A stretch of DNA of 20,647 nt from an uncultured Clostridia bacterium. GTDB taxonomy: Bacteria > Bacillota > Clostridia > Lachnospirales > Anaerotignaceae. The stretch is taken from contig CAMQRG010000014.1 in assembly GCA_947036475.1 (NCBI GenBank), positions 1 through 20,647 of the forward strand, given 5' to 3'. Of the stretch, positions 14,549-20,647 are shown piece after piece. The notes beneath the pieces were generated by a model. It searched no databases. It worked only from the letters and a program-made list of their open reading frames with translations, and was not told the origin of the DNA. Position 1 is the stretch's first letter. Every line of letters starts with the position of its first letter. The position numbers and the translations under genes were made by a program.

Positions 14549-15103
14549 TCAGCTCATGAAATCCGCCAGCAGCCTGGCAAGGTTTTCTTCCCCTGTCACG
14601 CGCAGCCCTTCGCGAATCTGTAACGCTTCGCCCTCCGGCAGTGCAGTCAGGGGAATTTCCGTACGTTCCTGTAAATGAATTGCCTTCTGCCCGTCCTCAT
14701 AAAATATGGCAAGATAACCGCCGTCTTCACCGAGGATGTAGCTTTCACTGCTTTTCCCTTCAATACTGCACCGCAGAATAACCTTTTCCGGAGAAAAAAG
14801 CATCATCTGCCAGCCGTTGTATACGCTTTGCAGTTCTTCCCTGTTCAGCCCCTGCAAAAAAATGGGGGCGGTTTCTGTCTGCTCTTTCGTGACCCTGTCA
14901 TTGGTATAAAAATACTGGTATATCATTTTTGTGTCCGCGCTGATGGTCATGCGCTCGTTCAGCGTCCGTTCTGCCGGCTCGTAAAGGCGCGGGGCCGCTG
15001 CCTGCTGTTCCTCCTGGGTTTTTACAGTATGCTGATAGCCAATCACGAGGAACACCAGAAAGCTGCACAATCCCAATACCAGCACCGCTCCTGCTTTTCT
15101 CAT
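14549..15103 (-). CDS. Membrane-anchored protein with BofC-like C-terminal domain
   Basis: A 184-residue protein with a single N-terminal membrane helix (about 5-22, AGAVLVLGLCSFLVFLVIGY) and an extracytoplasmic remainder. The C-terminal part, GGYLAIFYEDGQKAIHLQERTEIPLTALPEGEALQ..., resembles the BofC C-terminal domain found in clostridial proteins; in Bacillus BofC inhibits the SpoIVB protease during sporulation. The resemblance is by pattern and moderate. ATG 15103 is chosen because AAAGGAGG lies 8 nt upstream; the frame is open further upstream but without a ribosome-binding site. It is isolated by two terminators upstream. Role in sporulation is inferred. Confidence 0.75.
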   Translation of the reverse strand: MRKAGAVLVLGLCSFLVFLVIGYQHTVKTQEEQQAAAPRLYEPAERTLNERMTISADTKMIYQYFYTNDRVTKEQTETAPIFLQGLNREELQSVYNGWQMMLFSPEKVILRCSIEGKSSESYILGEDGGYLAIFYEDGQKAIHLQERTEIPLTALPEGEALQIREGLRVTGEENLARLLADFMS

Positions 15104-15186
15104 ACTGCCGCCCTCCTTTGGGGGAAGTATGTCCAAATAAAGGAAAAATATACAGAATACGCCCAAAGGCGCAGAACTTATGCACA

Positions 15187-15208
15187 CAAAAAGCGGCGTT
15201 TCCGCCGC
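15187..15208 (-). terminator. Intrinsic terminator upstream of the BofC-like gene
   Basis: Minus-strand GCGGCG-GAAA-CGCCGC (15193-15208) followed directly by TTTTTGTG. The same palindrome recurs at 15521-15536 without a T run. Confidence 0.8.
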
Positions 15209-15538
15209 CCAGTGTATCAAAAAAGGCTCAGGCTACGCCTTCAAGCCTTTTTTGAGGGACTTTCGGTATAAAGGGACTCGTTCTAAGCAGTTCGCTTCAC
15301 GAACCGTCCCGAAGGGACGCTGCTGCGCAGTGCTATGGCTTTTGAAAAAGCCTTGAAACCCGCCCTTTTCCTCGAACGGGCACAGCCCGCTCTGCCGTAT
15401 AGCGGCGGAGCCGCTGTTGGCCAGCCGTCGGCTTTGCCGACCGCACGGCGGATTCCATTCAGGAAACGCTTCGTTTCCCGAACCCTTCCGCGATACGAAA
15501 ATAGTTTTTTGACAACCTGAGCGGCGTTTCCGCCGCCC
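15193..15538. repeat. Hairpin cluster bounded by identical 18-nt repeats
   Basis: GCGGCGTTTCCGCCGCCC occurs at 15193-15210 and 15521-15538 in the same orientation. Between them lie many short perfect hairpins with tiny loops: TCAAAAAAGGCT arm (15217-15255), GTTCG-CTTCA-CGAAC (15290-15304), GTCCC-GAA-GGGAC (15306-15318), GGCTTT...AAAGCC (15337-15352), CGGGC-ACA-GCCCG, AGCGGC-GGA-GCCGCT, GTCGGC-TTT-GCCGAC and GGAAACG-CTT-CGTTTCC. No protein-coding sense is evident. It may be a repetitive element or the 3' structured tail of the pfp transcript. Confidence 0.55.
15217..15255. terminator. Bidirectional terminator with A/T-tract arms
   Basis: A perfect 12-bp stem TCAAAAAAGGCT/AGCCTTTTTTGA (15217-15228 with 15244-15255) with an inner AGGC-TAC-GCCT hairpin. 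Each strand offers a GC stem followed by six T residues. It is the likely end of the pfp transcript. Confidence 0.75.
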
Positions 15539-15572
15539 TTGCCATTTCTGTATTCCGAAAAATTCCAGCCGC

Positions 15573-16796
15573 TCAGTACAGCCGCAGATGTACCGGAACA
15601 CCGTTTTTATAAGTGCAGGGCATCTCTCCCTGTATCAGCGGCAGAAGATAATCTATCATCTCCTGCGTAACATCATTCCCTGCTTCGTTAATCCATTCTT
15701 CCGGAACTGTTTTCACGCGGTTGGCAATCTTCGTGATATCCACAAAATCCACCGTAAAGCGGTAAGGATTTGTAGAAACACGCTGCAGGCATGCCATTTT
15801 GCCGCTGCCGCCGGAAATGGCATAATCCGCCGCCGCCATGCCAATCAGCCGCGCTTCATGGATATCTGCCGCAGACGCCAGATGCGACGCACACCGCTGC
15901 ATGACGTTGAGCTCTATGCTCCTGACTTTACAGCCGATTTCCTGCCGCAGTATCTCCTCCAGAAAACGGGACGCACCTGCCAGAATTTTATGCCCAAACG
16001 CATCTTCCGCGCGGTCCTTCAGCGTATCCGTCACATAATCTCCCTCTTCATTGCGCAGTCCTTCACTGACTGCGATGATGATAGAATGTTTTTCCGCCAT
16101 TTTTTCCCGCACATCGGTCAAAAACTGGTCAACATCAAACGGACGTTCACAGAGGTAAATCAGGTCCGGCGCGCCGCTGCCGTTCAACCGCCCCAGTGCC
16201 GAAGCCGCAGTCAGCCAGCCCGCATCACGCCCCATGACCTCCACAATCGTAATGGACGGCAGTGCGTAGACATTGCAGTCACAGGCAATCTCGGAAAATG
16301 TTGCGGCGATATATTTCGCGGCAGAACCAAAGCCCGGGCAATGGTCCGTTTCCACAAGGTCATTGTCAATCGTTTTGGGCGCTCCGACGATACAGATGTC
16401 GTCGATTTTTTTCATACGGCAGTATTCCGCCAGCTTATACACCGTATCCATCGAGTCATTCCCGCCGATATAAATGAAATAACCGATGTTGTATTTCCGG
16501 AAAATCTGAATCGTCTTTTCGTATTCAAACGTGCTTTCCTCCCAATGGGACAACTTCATACGGCAGGAGCCCAGCGCAGAAGACGGCGTCTGGCAGAGCA
16601 GCTGAAGGGTTTCCGGATTTGACAGGACATCATTCAGTTCTATCAGATGCTCAGACAGCACGCCCATAATACCGTTTTTTGCGCCGTAAATACGGTCGAT
16701 GTTCCTGTCCGCCAATGCCTCCTCCACAACGCCGCAAAGCGTTGCGTTGATTGCTGCGGACGGACCGCCCGACTGGGCCACTAATATATTCTTCAT
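15573..16796 (-). CDS. pfp: 6-phosphofructokinase, probably PPi-dependent
   Basis: Phosphorylates fructose 6-phosphate to fructose 1,6-bisphosphate in glycolysis. The 407 residues fit the group II, non-allosteric PfkA family. The phosphoryl-donor loop reads GGNDSMDT (111-118): an acidic D114 replaces the Gly of the ATP enzymes' GGDGS. The active-site loop reads PKTIDNDL (140-147) with K141 where ATP enzymes have Gly, and the catalytic D144 and D146. Both changes are the known determinants of pyrophosphate use. The first position is Asn rather than the usual Asp of GGDDS. IVEVMGRDAGWL (184-195) is the sugar-phosphate segment. AAAGGCGG about 8 nt before ATG 16796 supports the start. It is a single-gene unit with its own promoter and a downstream bidirectional terminator. 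Confidence 0.93.
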   Translation of the reverse strand: MKNILVAQSGGPSAAINATLCGVVEEALADRNIDRIYGAKNGIMGVLSEHLIELNDVLSNPETLQLLCQTPSSALGSCRMKLSHWEESTFEYEKTIQIFRKYNIGYFIYIGGNDSMDTVYKLAEYCRMKKIDDICIVGAPKTIDNDLVETDHCPGFGSAAKYIAATFSEIACDCNVYALPSITIVEVMGRDAGWLTAASALGRLNGSGAPDLIYLCERPFDVDQFLTDVREKMAEKHSIIIAVSEGLRNEEGDYVTDTLKDRAEDAFGHKILAGASRFLEEILRQEIGCKVRSIELNVMQRCASHLASAADIHEARLIGMAAADYAISGGSGKMACLQRVSTNPYRFTVDFVDITKIANRVKTVPEEWINEAGNDVTQEMIDYLLPLIQGEMPCTYKNGVPVHLRLY

Positions 16797-16873
16797 ATGA
16801 AACCGCCTTTCCTCTGCGTATCTTCAATCCTTAAATTTCAAATTTTTTTCCCGCAGTATGTTCTGCTGCCCCC

Positions 16874-16902
16874 AGTATAATCCTTTTCGGCAAATTCCGC
16901 AA
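16874..16902 (-). promoter_or_regulatory. Probable promoter of pfp
   Basis: Minus-strand TTGCGG (16897-16902), 17-nt spacer and TATACT (16874-16879), giving a leader of about 70 nt. Confidence 0.5.
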
Positions 16903-16961
16903 GTCCTGTTATCCGCCCGCCAGCCCTGCCGGAGCGTCCGCGTGCTTTCGCGCCCGTTCAT

Positions 16962-17198
16962 TTATTGCTGTGTTGTGTGCTCCTCTTGTTCTGTCGGGGT
17001 ATCCTTCGTGTAGGTCAAAATATCTGTTACATCGCAGTCCAGAATATTGCAGAGATTGTTGAGCGTATTCGTTGTCATCGCCTCGCCCTTTTTCAGTCTT
17101 GAAATCAGCCCCCGGCTGATGTTGTGATAGGTAATCAGGTGATAGGTGGTAATGTTTCTTTCCTTCATTGTCTGCCAAAGTTTTTCATAGGTAATCAT
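16962..17198 (-). CDS. Small XRE/Cro-type DNA-binding regulator
   Basis: A 78-residue protein almost entirely made of one Cro/CI-type helix-turn-helix domain: ITTYHLITYHNISRGLISRL (16-35) is the HTH region and TLNNLCNILDCDVTDIL (45-61) the typical closing helices. The last 15 residues are polar (Thr, Glu, Gln). GGAGGAGG 5 nt upstream fixes ATG 17198. It has no partner gene, is divergent from the yhbY cluster, and faces a 341-nt gap containing repeats that could be its operators. Autoregulation is inferred; target and effector are unknown. Confidence 0.9.
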   Translation of the reverse strand: MITYEKLWQTMKERNITTYHLITYHNISRGLISRLKKGEAMTTNTLNNLCNILDCDVTDILTYTKDTPTEQEEHTTQQ

Positions 17199-17227
17199 AG
17201 AATCCTCCTCCTGCCGTCAATTGTGTT

Positions 17228-17256
17228 ATTATAATGAAATTTACCTGTTCTGTTTC
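17228..17256 (-). promoter_or_regulatory. Probable promoter of the XRE regulator
   Basis: Minus-strand perfect TATAAT (17228-17233) about 30 nt before the start codon; the -35 GAAACA (17251-17256) at 17 nt is poor (3 of 6), which would fit a regulated promoter. Confidence 0.5.
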
Positions 17257-17265
17257 ACTATGATT

Positions 17266-17308
17266 ATGGCATATTACCATGATTTAAGCCATTGCCAATA
17301 TTTAAGCC
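17266..17308. promoter_or_regulatory. Operator-like repeats upstream of xre
   Basis: An inverted repeat ATGG-CATATTA-CCAT (17266-17280) is followed by two direct copies of ATTTAAGCC (17282-17290 and 17300-17308) 18 nt apart. They lie just upstream of the predicted xre promoter and are plausible binding sites for the small XRE protein. Confidence 0.4.
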
Positions 17309-17458
17309 CCTTTTGGTACAATTTCTGCTACACCCTGCCGATACAGCGGTAGAACGCTTTTTCCGGCACAAAAAAACGACGGGATTGTAAAAAACATGAA
17401 GATTTTTACAGATGATTCTGTGGAAAAACGCGATTTTCAAGGAGTTTTTCTGTTTTCA

Positions 17459-17487
17459 TTGCAAACGAGGGGCTTCTATGCTATGAT
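17459..17487 (+). promoter_or_regulatory. Probable promoter of the yhbY-nadD/yqeK-rsfS operon
   Basis: TTGCAA (17459-17464, 4 of 6), 17-nt spacer, TATGAT (17482-17487, 5 of 6), about 45-50 nt upstream of the yhbY start. Confidence 0.5.
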
Positions 17488-17539
17488 AGGGATTGCAGAA
17501 AAAAGGACGAGCTGTATCGGACAGCAGACGGAGGAAATT

Positions 17540-17860
17540 ATGTTAACAAGCAAGCAAAGAGCTTTCCTGAGGGGCATGGCAAACCGGCTGGACGCAATTT
17601 TTCAGGTTGGCAAAAACGGCGTGACCCCTGAACTGCGGGATACTGTGCATAACGCTTTAGAAGCGCGCGAACTGGTAAAAATAAACGTGCTGGACAATAA
17701 TATGCTCGGTACGGCAGAGGCGGCAGAGCTTCTGGCAAGCAGGACAGGCGCGGAAATCGTACAGGTCATCGGCAGCAAATTCGTGTTGTATCGTCCGGCA
17801 AAAAAGCCTGTAATTGAGCTGCCGAAGGCAAAAAAGGCTGACGGACAGAGGAGTGTGTAA
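17540..17860 (+). CDS. yhbY: YhbY/YqeI-family CRM-domain RNA-binding protein
   Basis: A 106-residue single CRM-domain protein associated with pre-50S ribosomal particles in other bacteria. LTSKQRAFLRGMANRLDAIF (2-21), the GxxG RNA-binding loop VGKNG (23-27), and the ALEARELVKINVL segment are diagnostic. The tail after residue 87 is Lys/Pro-rich. GGAGG 5 nt before ATG 17540 fixes the start. Its stop overlaps the next start (TAATG), and the order yhbY-nadD-yqeK-rsfS is the same as yqeI-yqeJ-yqeK-yqeL of B. subtilis. Confidence 0.95.
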   Translation: MLTSKQRAFLRGMANRLDAIFQVGKNGVTPELRDTVHNALEARELVKINVLDNNMLGTAEAAELLASRTGAEIVQVIGSKFVLYRPAKKPVIELPKAKKADGQRSV

Positions 17861-19092
17861 TGCGGAACGAGATTACGGATTTTCGGGACTGCAAAAGCAT
17901 TGCCATCATGGGTGGCACATTCGACCCCATTCATAACGGACATCTTGTCACTGCCGAAGCTGTCCGCCACCGCTTCAAGGTGGACAGAGTCGTCTTTATC
18001 CCCACAGGACGTCCGGCGCATAAAACGGATAAGCAGGTCACGCATAATGAGCACCGCTATCTGATGACTGTTCTGGCAACCATGCGGAACGAAAATTTTG
18101 ACGTATCCCGCATAGAAATCGACCGTCCTGGGATTACCTATACCATTGATACCATTGAAGCTCTGAAAAAAATCTGCCGCCCTGATGTGCGGCTGTATTT
18201 TATCACAGGCGCGGACGCCATTCACCAGATCATGAGCTGGAAGGAGCCGGAACGCCTGCTGACGCTCTGCGATTTTGTCGCGGTTACGCGTCCCGGCTAT
18301 CGAAAAAACCAGATGTTTGAGGAAATCGGTGAGATACGCGAAAAATTTGCCAGCCGTATCCATTATATGGAAGTGCCGGCACTGGCAATCTCCTCCTCCG
18401 ACATTCGGGAGCGGGCGCGTAAGGGCGAACCCATCAAGTACCTTCTGCCGCAGGAGGTGGAAGATTATATCCATAAATTCAAGTTATATCAGAATATGGA
18501 AAAAGACGAGGTGAAGTTCATGCTGCCGGTTGAAACCATGCGGGAAAAATTGCAGTCTGCCCTTTCCGTCAAACGGTATATCCACACTATGGGCGTAGCG
18601 GAAGAAGCCATAAAGCTGGCGGAGATATACGGCACGCAGAAGGACCAGCAGAAGGCACAGGCGGCAGGGCTGCTGCATGACTGCGCAAAGGATTACCCCG
18701 AGGAAATGCGGCTGCGGTTCTGCCGGGAATATAAGGTAAAGCTGGATGATGTAATGGAGCGGCAGACAGACCTGATTCATCCATTTCTGGGGGCGGAGGT
18801 CGCAAGGCGGGAATATCTTGTGACAGACGAGGAAATACTCGATGCAATCCGTTACCATACTACGGGGCGGGCAGATATGTCTCTGCTGGAAAAAATTATA
18901 TTTATCGCGGATTATATCGAGCCGAACAGAGAGAAGTTCGAGGGGCTGGAAGAAGCACGTCGTTTGGCGTATCTGGATTTGGATATGGCAATGCGCTATA
19001 TTCTGGAAGAAACAATTGCTTTCGTAAAACAGCGCGACAGACTGCTGCACCCGCTCTCTCTGGAGGCTTTGGAATATTATAAAAACAGATAA
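17860..19092 (+). CDS. nadD-yqeK: Fused NadD (nicotinate-nucleotide adenylyltransferase) - YqeK (HD-domain Ap4A hydrolase)
   Basis: One 410-codon frame joins two enzymes that are separate in B. subtilis. Residues 1-212 are NadD, which makes deamido-NAD from NaMN and ATP: GGTFDPIHNGHL (18-29), TGADAIHQIMSW (116-127) and ISSSDIRERARKG (177-189) are its signatures. Residues about 221-410 are YqeK, a metal-dependent HD phosphohydrolase that splits diadenosine tetraphosphate symmetrically: H242, LLHD (H273, D274), H307, RYHTTGR (H333) and IADYIEP (D351). All active-site motifs of both halves are intact. At the junction GAGGTG (18508-18513) stands 6 nt before the in-frame ATG of codon 221, so a free YqeK of 190 residues could also be made. 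Translation is coupled to yhbY by a 1-nt overlap, with AGAGGAG upstream. Confidence 0.95.
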   Translation: MRNEITDFRDCKSIAIMGGTFDPIHNGHLVTAEAVRHRFKVDRVVFIPTGRPAHKTDKQVTHNEHRYLMTVLATMRNENFDVSRIEIDRPGITYTIDTIEALKKICRPDVRLYFITGADAIHQIMSWKEPERLLTLCDFVAVTRPGYRKNQMFEEIGEIREKFASRIHYMEVPALAISSSDIRERARKGEPIKYLLPQEVEDYIHKFKLYQNMEKDEVKFMLPVETMREKLQSALSVKRYIHTMGVAEEAIKLAEIYGTQKDQQKAQAAGLLHDCAKDYPEEMRLRFCREYKVKLDDVMERQTDLIHPFLGAEVARREYLVTDEEILDAIRYHTTGRADMSLLEKIIFIADYIEPNREKFEGLEEARRLAYLDLDMAMRYILEETIAFVKQRDRLLHPLSLEALEYYKNR

Positions 19093-19107
19093 CAAAGGAG
19101 GAAACCG

Positions 19108-19452
19108 ATGAGTACAGACGCTATGGACGCAGCAAAAATCGTGCAGAACGCGCTGGAGGATAAGCTCGCAGAAGATATCCGTATGCTGGATCTGCGCGGG
19201 CTTTCCAATATCGCGGACTGTTTTGTGATTGCCAGCGGGAAAAATGTGAACCATCTGCGGGCAATGGCTGATGAAGTGGAACAGAAGCTGTTCGCGGCAG
19301 GTGTAAAGCTGCATCATTCCGAAGGATACAGCAGCGGCACATGGATACTGCTGGACTTCGGCAATATGCTGGTGCATTTGTTCAATAAAGAGGAGCGCGC
19401 CTTTTACGGGCTGGAGCACGTTTGGGGCGACGCGAAAGATGTAGTGGTGTGA
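19108..19452 (+). CDS. rsfS: Ribosome silencing factor RsfS (Iojap/YbeB family)
   Basis: A 114-residue protein of the family that binds ribosomal protein uL14 and blocks subunit joining when nutrients are scarce. Diagnostic segments are ADCFVIASGKNVNHLRAMAD (36-55), EGYSSGTWILLDFGNMLVH (72-90) and RAFYGLEHVWGDA (98-110). AAAGGAGG 6 nt before ATG 19108 and a 15-nt gap after yqeK place it as the last gene of the yhbY operon; an intrinsic terminator follows within the repeat element. Confidence 0.97.
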   Translation: MSTDAMDAAKIVQNALEDKLAEDIRMLDLRGLSNIADCFVIASGKNVNHLRAMADEVEQKLFAAGVKLHHSEGYSSGTWILLDFGNMLVHLFNKEERAFYGLEHVWGDAKDVVV

Positions 19453-19465
19453 ATGTAAAGGCGAA

Positions 19466-19665
19466 AGACCCTGCAAGCCCTTTGAAAAGGGCTTGACCCC
19501 AAACTTTACTGTCAGCCGCATTTCATGCGTCTGGGAAGATTTACTGATATTTATACCCCCAGACGCACCTGTGCGTCTGAAAGCGGGTCAAGGGGTGAAA
19601 CCCCTTGCAGGGTGTGGGACAGCGTCCCACGGTTTTTCAGTGTCTGGGGCAGGGTCCCACGGTCT
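19466..19665. repeat. Dispersed palindromic repeat element, copy 2
   Basis: About 200 bp bounded by AGACC and GGTCT. The left part 19473-19534 matches 1538-1599 (60 of 62). Three hairpins follow in series: CAAGCCCTT/AAGGGCTTG (19474-19495), AGACGCA-CCTG-TGCGTCT (19561-19578) and CAAGGGGT-GAA-ACCCCTTG (19589-19607). The last, read in reverse, resembles the first hairpin with its CCCTGCAAG...CTTGACCC frame, so the element is itself an imperfect inverted repeat. GTCCCACGGT is repeated at 19624 and 19654. It fills the rsfS-purC gap. Confidence 0.75.
19614..19637 (+). terminator. Intrinsic terminator of the yhbY-rsfS operon, inside the repeat
   Basis: GTGGGAC-AGC-GTCCCAC (19614-19630) followed by GG and five T residues (19633-19637). 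The same hairpin without a T run occurs at 6626-6638. Confidence 0.75.
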
Positions 19666-19701
19666 TAAATCTTTACATGACAAAAGAAAGGAAGGATAAA
19701 A

Positions 19702-20385
19702 ATGGAAAAAATTTATCAGGGAAAAACAAAAGACGTTTACAAACTGGAAAACGGCAATGTGCTGCTGAAATTCAAGGACGACTGCACCGGCAAGGACGGC
19801 GTATTCGACCCGGGCGAAAACACCGTTGGCCTGACGATTGAAGGCATCGGCCGCGCAAACCTGGAAACCTCCATACTTTTCTTCGAGGTGCTGAAAGAAG
19901 CAGGCGTAAAAACACACTATGTTTCCGCAGATTTGAACAACGCCACAATGGAAGTCCTGCCCGCAACTGTTTTCGGCCATGGCCTTGAGGTCATCTGCCG
20001 TCTGAAAGCAACAGGCAGCTTCATCCGCCGCTATGGCGAATATATCGCAGATGGCACTGTTCTGGAAGGCGGTTATGTAGAAACGACTTTCAAGGATGAC
20101 GCAAAGGGCGACCCGCTGGTTACAAAAGACGGTCTTGCCGCGCTGGGTGTTATGAGCGGCGAAATGTATGACAGCATGAAGGAACAGACTCTGAAGATTA
20201 CAAAAATCGTTGCAGATGTGCTGGCCAAAAAAGGTCTGGACCTGTATGATATCAAGTTTGAATTCGGCTACAACAACAACGAGGTAATCCTGATTGACGA
20301 AATCGCCTCCGGCAATATGCGCGTATATAAGGACGGCGCAATCGTGGAGCCTGTTGAACTGACGAAGCTGATTCTGGCGAAATAA
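19702..20385 (+). CDS. purC: SAICAR synthetase (phosphoribosylaminoimidazole-succinocarboxamide synthase)
   Basis: Condenses CAIR with aspartate using ATP in de novo purine synthesis. The 227 residues are full length for the clostridial form: YQGKTKDVYKLENG (5-18, glycine-rich ATP-binding entry), LKFKDDCTGKDGVFDPGENT, EVICRLKATGSFIRRYG (substrate loop), FKDDAKGDPLVTKD and the closing LIDEIASGNMRVYKDG. GGAAGGA about 6 nt before ATG 19702 supports the start. No other pur gene is adjacent and no purine riboswitch or convincing promoter is visible in the short gap left by the repeat, so its transcription start is unclear. All its arginine codons are CGN, unlike gdhA. Confidence 0.97.
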   Translation: MEKIYQGKTKDVYKLENGNVLLKFKDDCTGKDGVFDPGENTVGLTIEGIGRANLETSILFFEVLKEAGVKTHYVSADLNNATMEVLPATVFGHGLEVICRLKATGSFIRRYGEYIADGTVLEGGYVETTFKDDAKGDPLVTKDGLAALGVMSGEMYDSMKEQTLKITKIVADVLAKKGLDLYDIKFEFGYNNNEVILIDEIASGNMRVYKDGAIVEPVELTKLILAK

Positions 20386-20418
20386 GAAACGTTTCAAAGC
20401 GTATCACGACATGAAAAA

Positions 20419-20467
20419 GGACAGGGAAAAGCCCTTGTTTCCGCAAGGCTTTCCCTGTCCCTGTTTT
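20419..20467. terminator. Bidirectional terminator between purC and the convergent gene
   Basis: GGACAGGGAAAAGCCCTTG pairs with CAAGGCTTTCCCTGTCC (20444-20460) with two bulges; CTGTTTT follows on the plus strand and TTTTT on the minus strand. It fits the convergent gene arrangement. Confidence 0.9.
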
Positions 20468-20481
20468 ATGCGCCGCACGCA

Positions 20482-20646
20482 TTATTTTTTTATAAATTTT
20501 TCGTTTGTTCTTACCAGGAAAATCAGGCATATCACCAGAAGGATCACAAAGCCGACAGATATGGGTCTGCTCCCCGGAAACGCGACATCCAGCACAGATT
20601 TTCCTACGAAAAGCGCGCCTGCTGCCATTTGACAGATTCCGATTTC
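20482..20646 (-). CDS. C-terminal end of an unidentified membrane protein (partial)
   Basis: The last 54 codons of a leftward gene that enters from the right edge and stops at TAA 20482-20484. The visible part ends with one hydrophobic helix, SVGFVILLVICLIFLVR, followed by a short basic tail NEKFIKK, which by the positive-inside rule should be cytoplasmic. The segment before it (QMAAGALFVGKSVLDVAFPG) is moderately hydrophobic. I do not recognise the family. The open frame, its convergent position and the shared terminator make it a credible gene end. Confidence 0.65.
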   Translation of the reverse strand, partial: EIGICQMAAGALFVGKSVLDVAFPGSRPISVGFVILLVICLIFLVRTNEKFIKK

Positions 20647-20647
20647 C

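Larger units (their letters stand above)
15104..15572. other. 470-nt gap between pfp and the BofC-like gene
   Basis: No credible coding frame is present. The first 80 nt (15104-15186) are the upstream region of the BofC-like gene, in which I see no convincing promoter. The rest is occupied by two terminators (15188-15255) and a hairpin cluster bounded by two identical 18-nt repeats. Confidence 0.55.
17199..17539. other. Divergent intergenic region between xre and yhbY
   Basis: Holds promoters in both directions (17228-17256 leftward, 17459-17487 rightward), operator-like repeats (17266-17308) and AT-only hairpins such as TGTAAAAA/TTTTTACA (17386-17410). An open frame from 17396 into yhbY lacks a ribosome-binding site and starts before the predicted transcription start, so it is not annotated. 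Confidence 0.55.

Noticed and set aside
15104..15220. A 39-codon upstream extension of the BofC-like protein
   Set aside because: It would be translated through the terminator hairpin region and lacks a ribosome-binding site, while ATG 15103 has AAAGGAGG at 8 nt.
17336..17370. AGCGGTAGAACGC, similar to a tRNA D-arm
   Set aside because: No matching acceptor, anticodon or T-arm (no GGTTCRA) within tRNA distance.
17396..17539. A 48-codon N-terminal extension of YhbY
   Set aside because: The family begins at MLTSKQ, which has GGAGG 5 nt upstream; the extension starts before the predicted transcription start.
19640..19701. Purine riboswitch or PurR box before purC
   Set aside because: The gap left by the repeat is too short for an aptamer and shows no purine-riboswitch core or paired PurR boxes.

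Overview
The window is about 20.6 kb of chromosomal DNA from a Clostridia-type Firmicute, most likely a Lachnospirales relative (inferred from gene content and strong AGGAGG ribosome-binding sites; species not determinable). GC content is moderate and the genes are mostly housekeeping. No phage, CRISPR array, insertion-sequence transposase, tRNA or rRNA was found.

The left and middle parts (1-17198) are transcribed leftward. In order they hold the 5' part of glutamate dehydrogenase gdhA (cut by the window edge); a small secreted-protein gene broken by one in-frame TGA; an orphan mreB/mbl-type gene; pyruvate carboxylase; a divergent radA; a conserved 137-residue protein of unknown function; clpC; a GH13 glucan hydrolase whose end overlaps an RluA-type pseudouridine synthase; a BofC-like membrane-anchored protein; a PPi-type phosphofructokinase; and a small XRE regulator. 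Several of these have recognisable sigma-A promoters, and the GH13 gene has a perfect TTGACA-17-TATAAT.

The right part (17540-20385) runs rightward. It carries the conserved yhbY - nadD - yqeK - rsfS cluster, here with nadD and yqeK fused into one 410-codon gene, followed by purC. A bidirectional terminator separates purC from the C-terminal end of a convergent membrane protein at the right edge.

The metabolic genes fit a fermentative anaerobe: carbon enters through glucan hydrolysis and PPi-dependent glycolysis, pyruvate is carboxylated to oxaloacetate, and nitrogen is assimilated or exchanged through glutamate dehydrogenase. NAD and purine synthesis, ribosome factors and ClpC/RadA make up the rest.

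The less ordinary content is mostly between genes. There is a dispersed family of short palindromic elements (near 1511-1659, 19466-19665, a fragment at 6626-6652 and a structural relative at 8699-8755), two dense clusters of short hairpins (8830-9000 and 15193-15538), and two mRNA leaders (gdhA and clpC) that each contain a short open frame with a well-spaced Shine-Dalgarno sequence next to an inverted repeat. I see no clear new multi-gene system; the leaders, the hairpin clusters, the NadD-YqeK fusion and the atypical RadA are the best leads.
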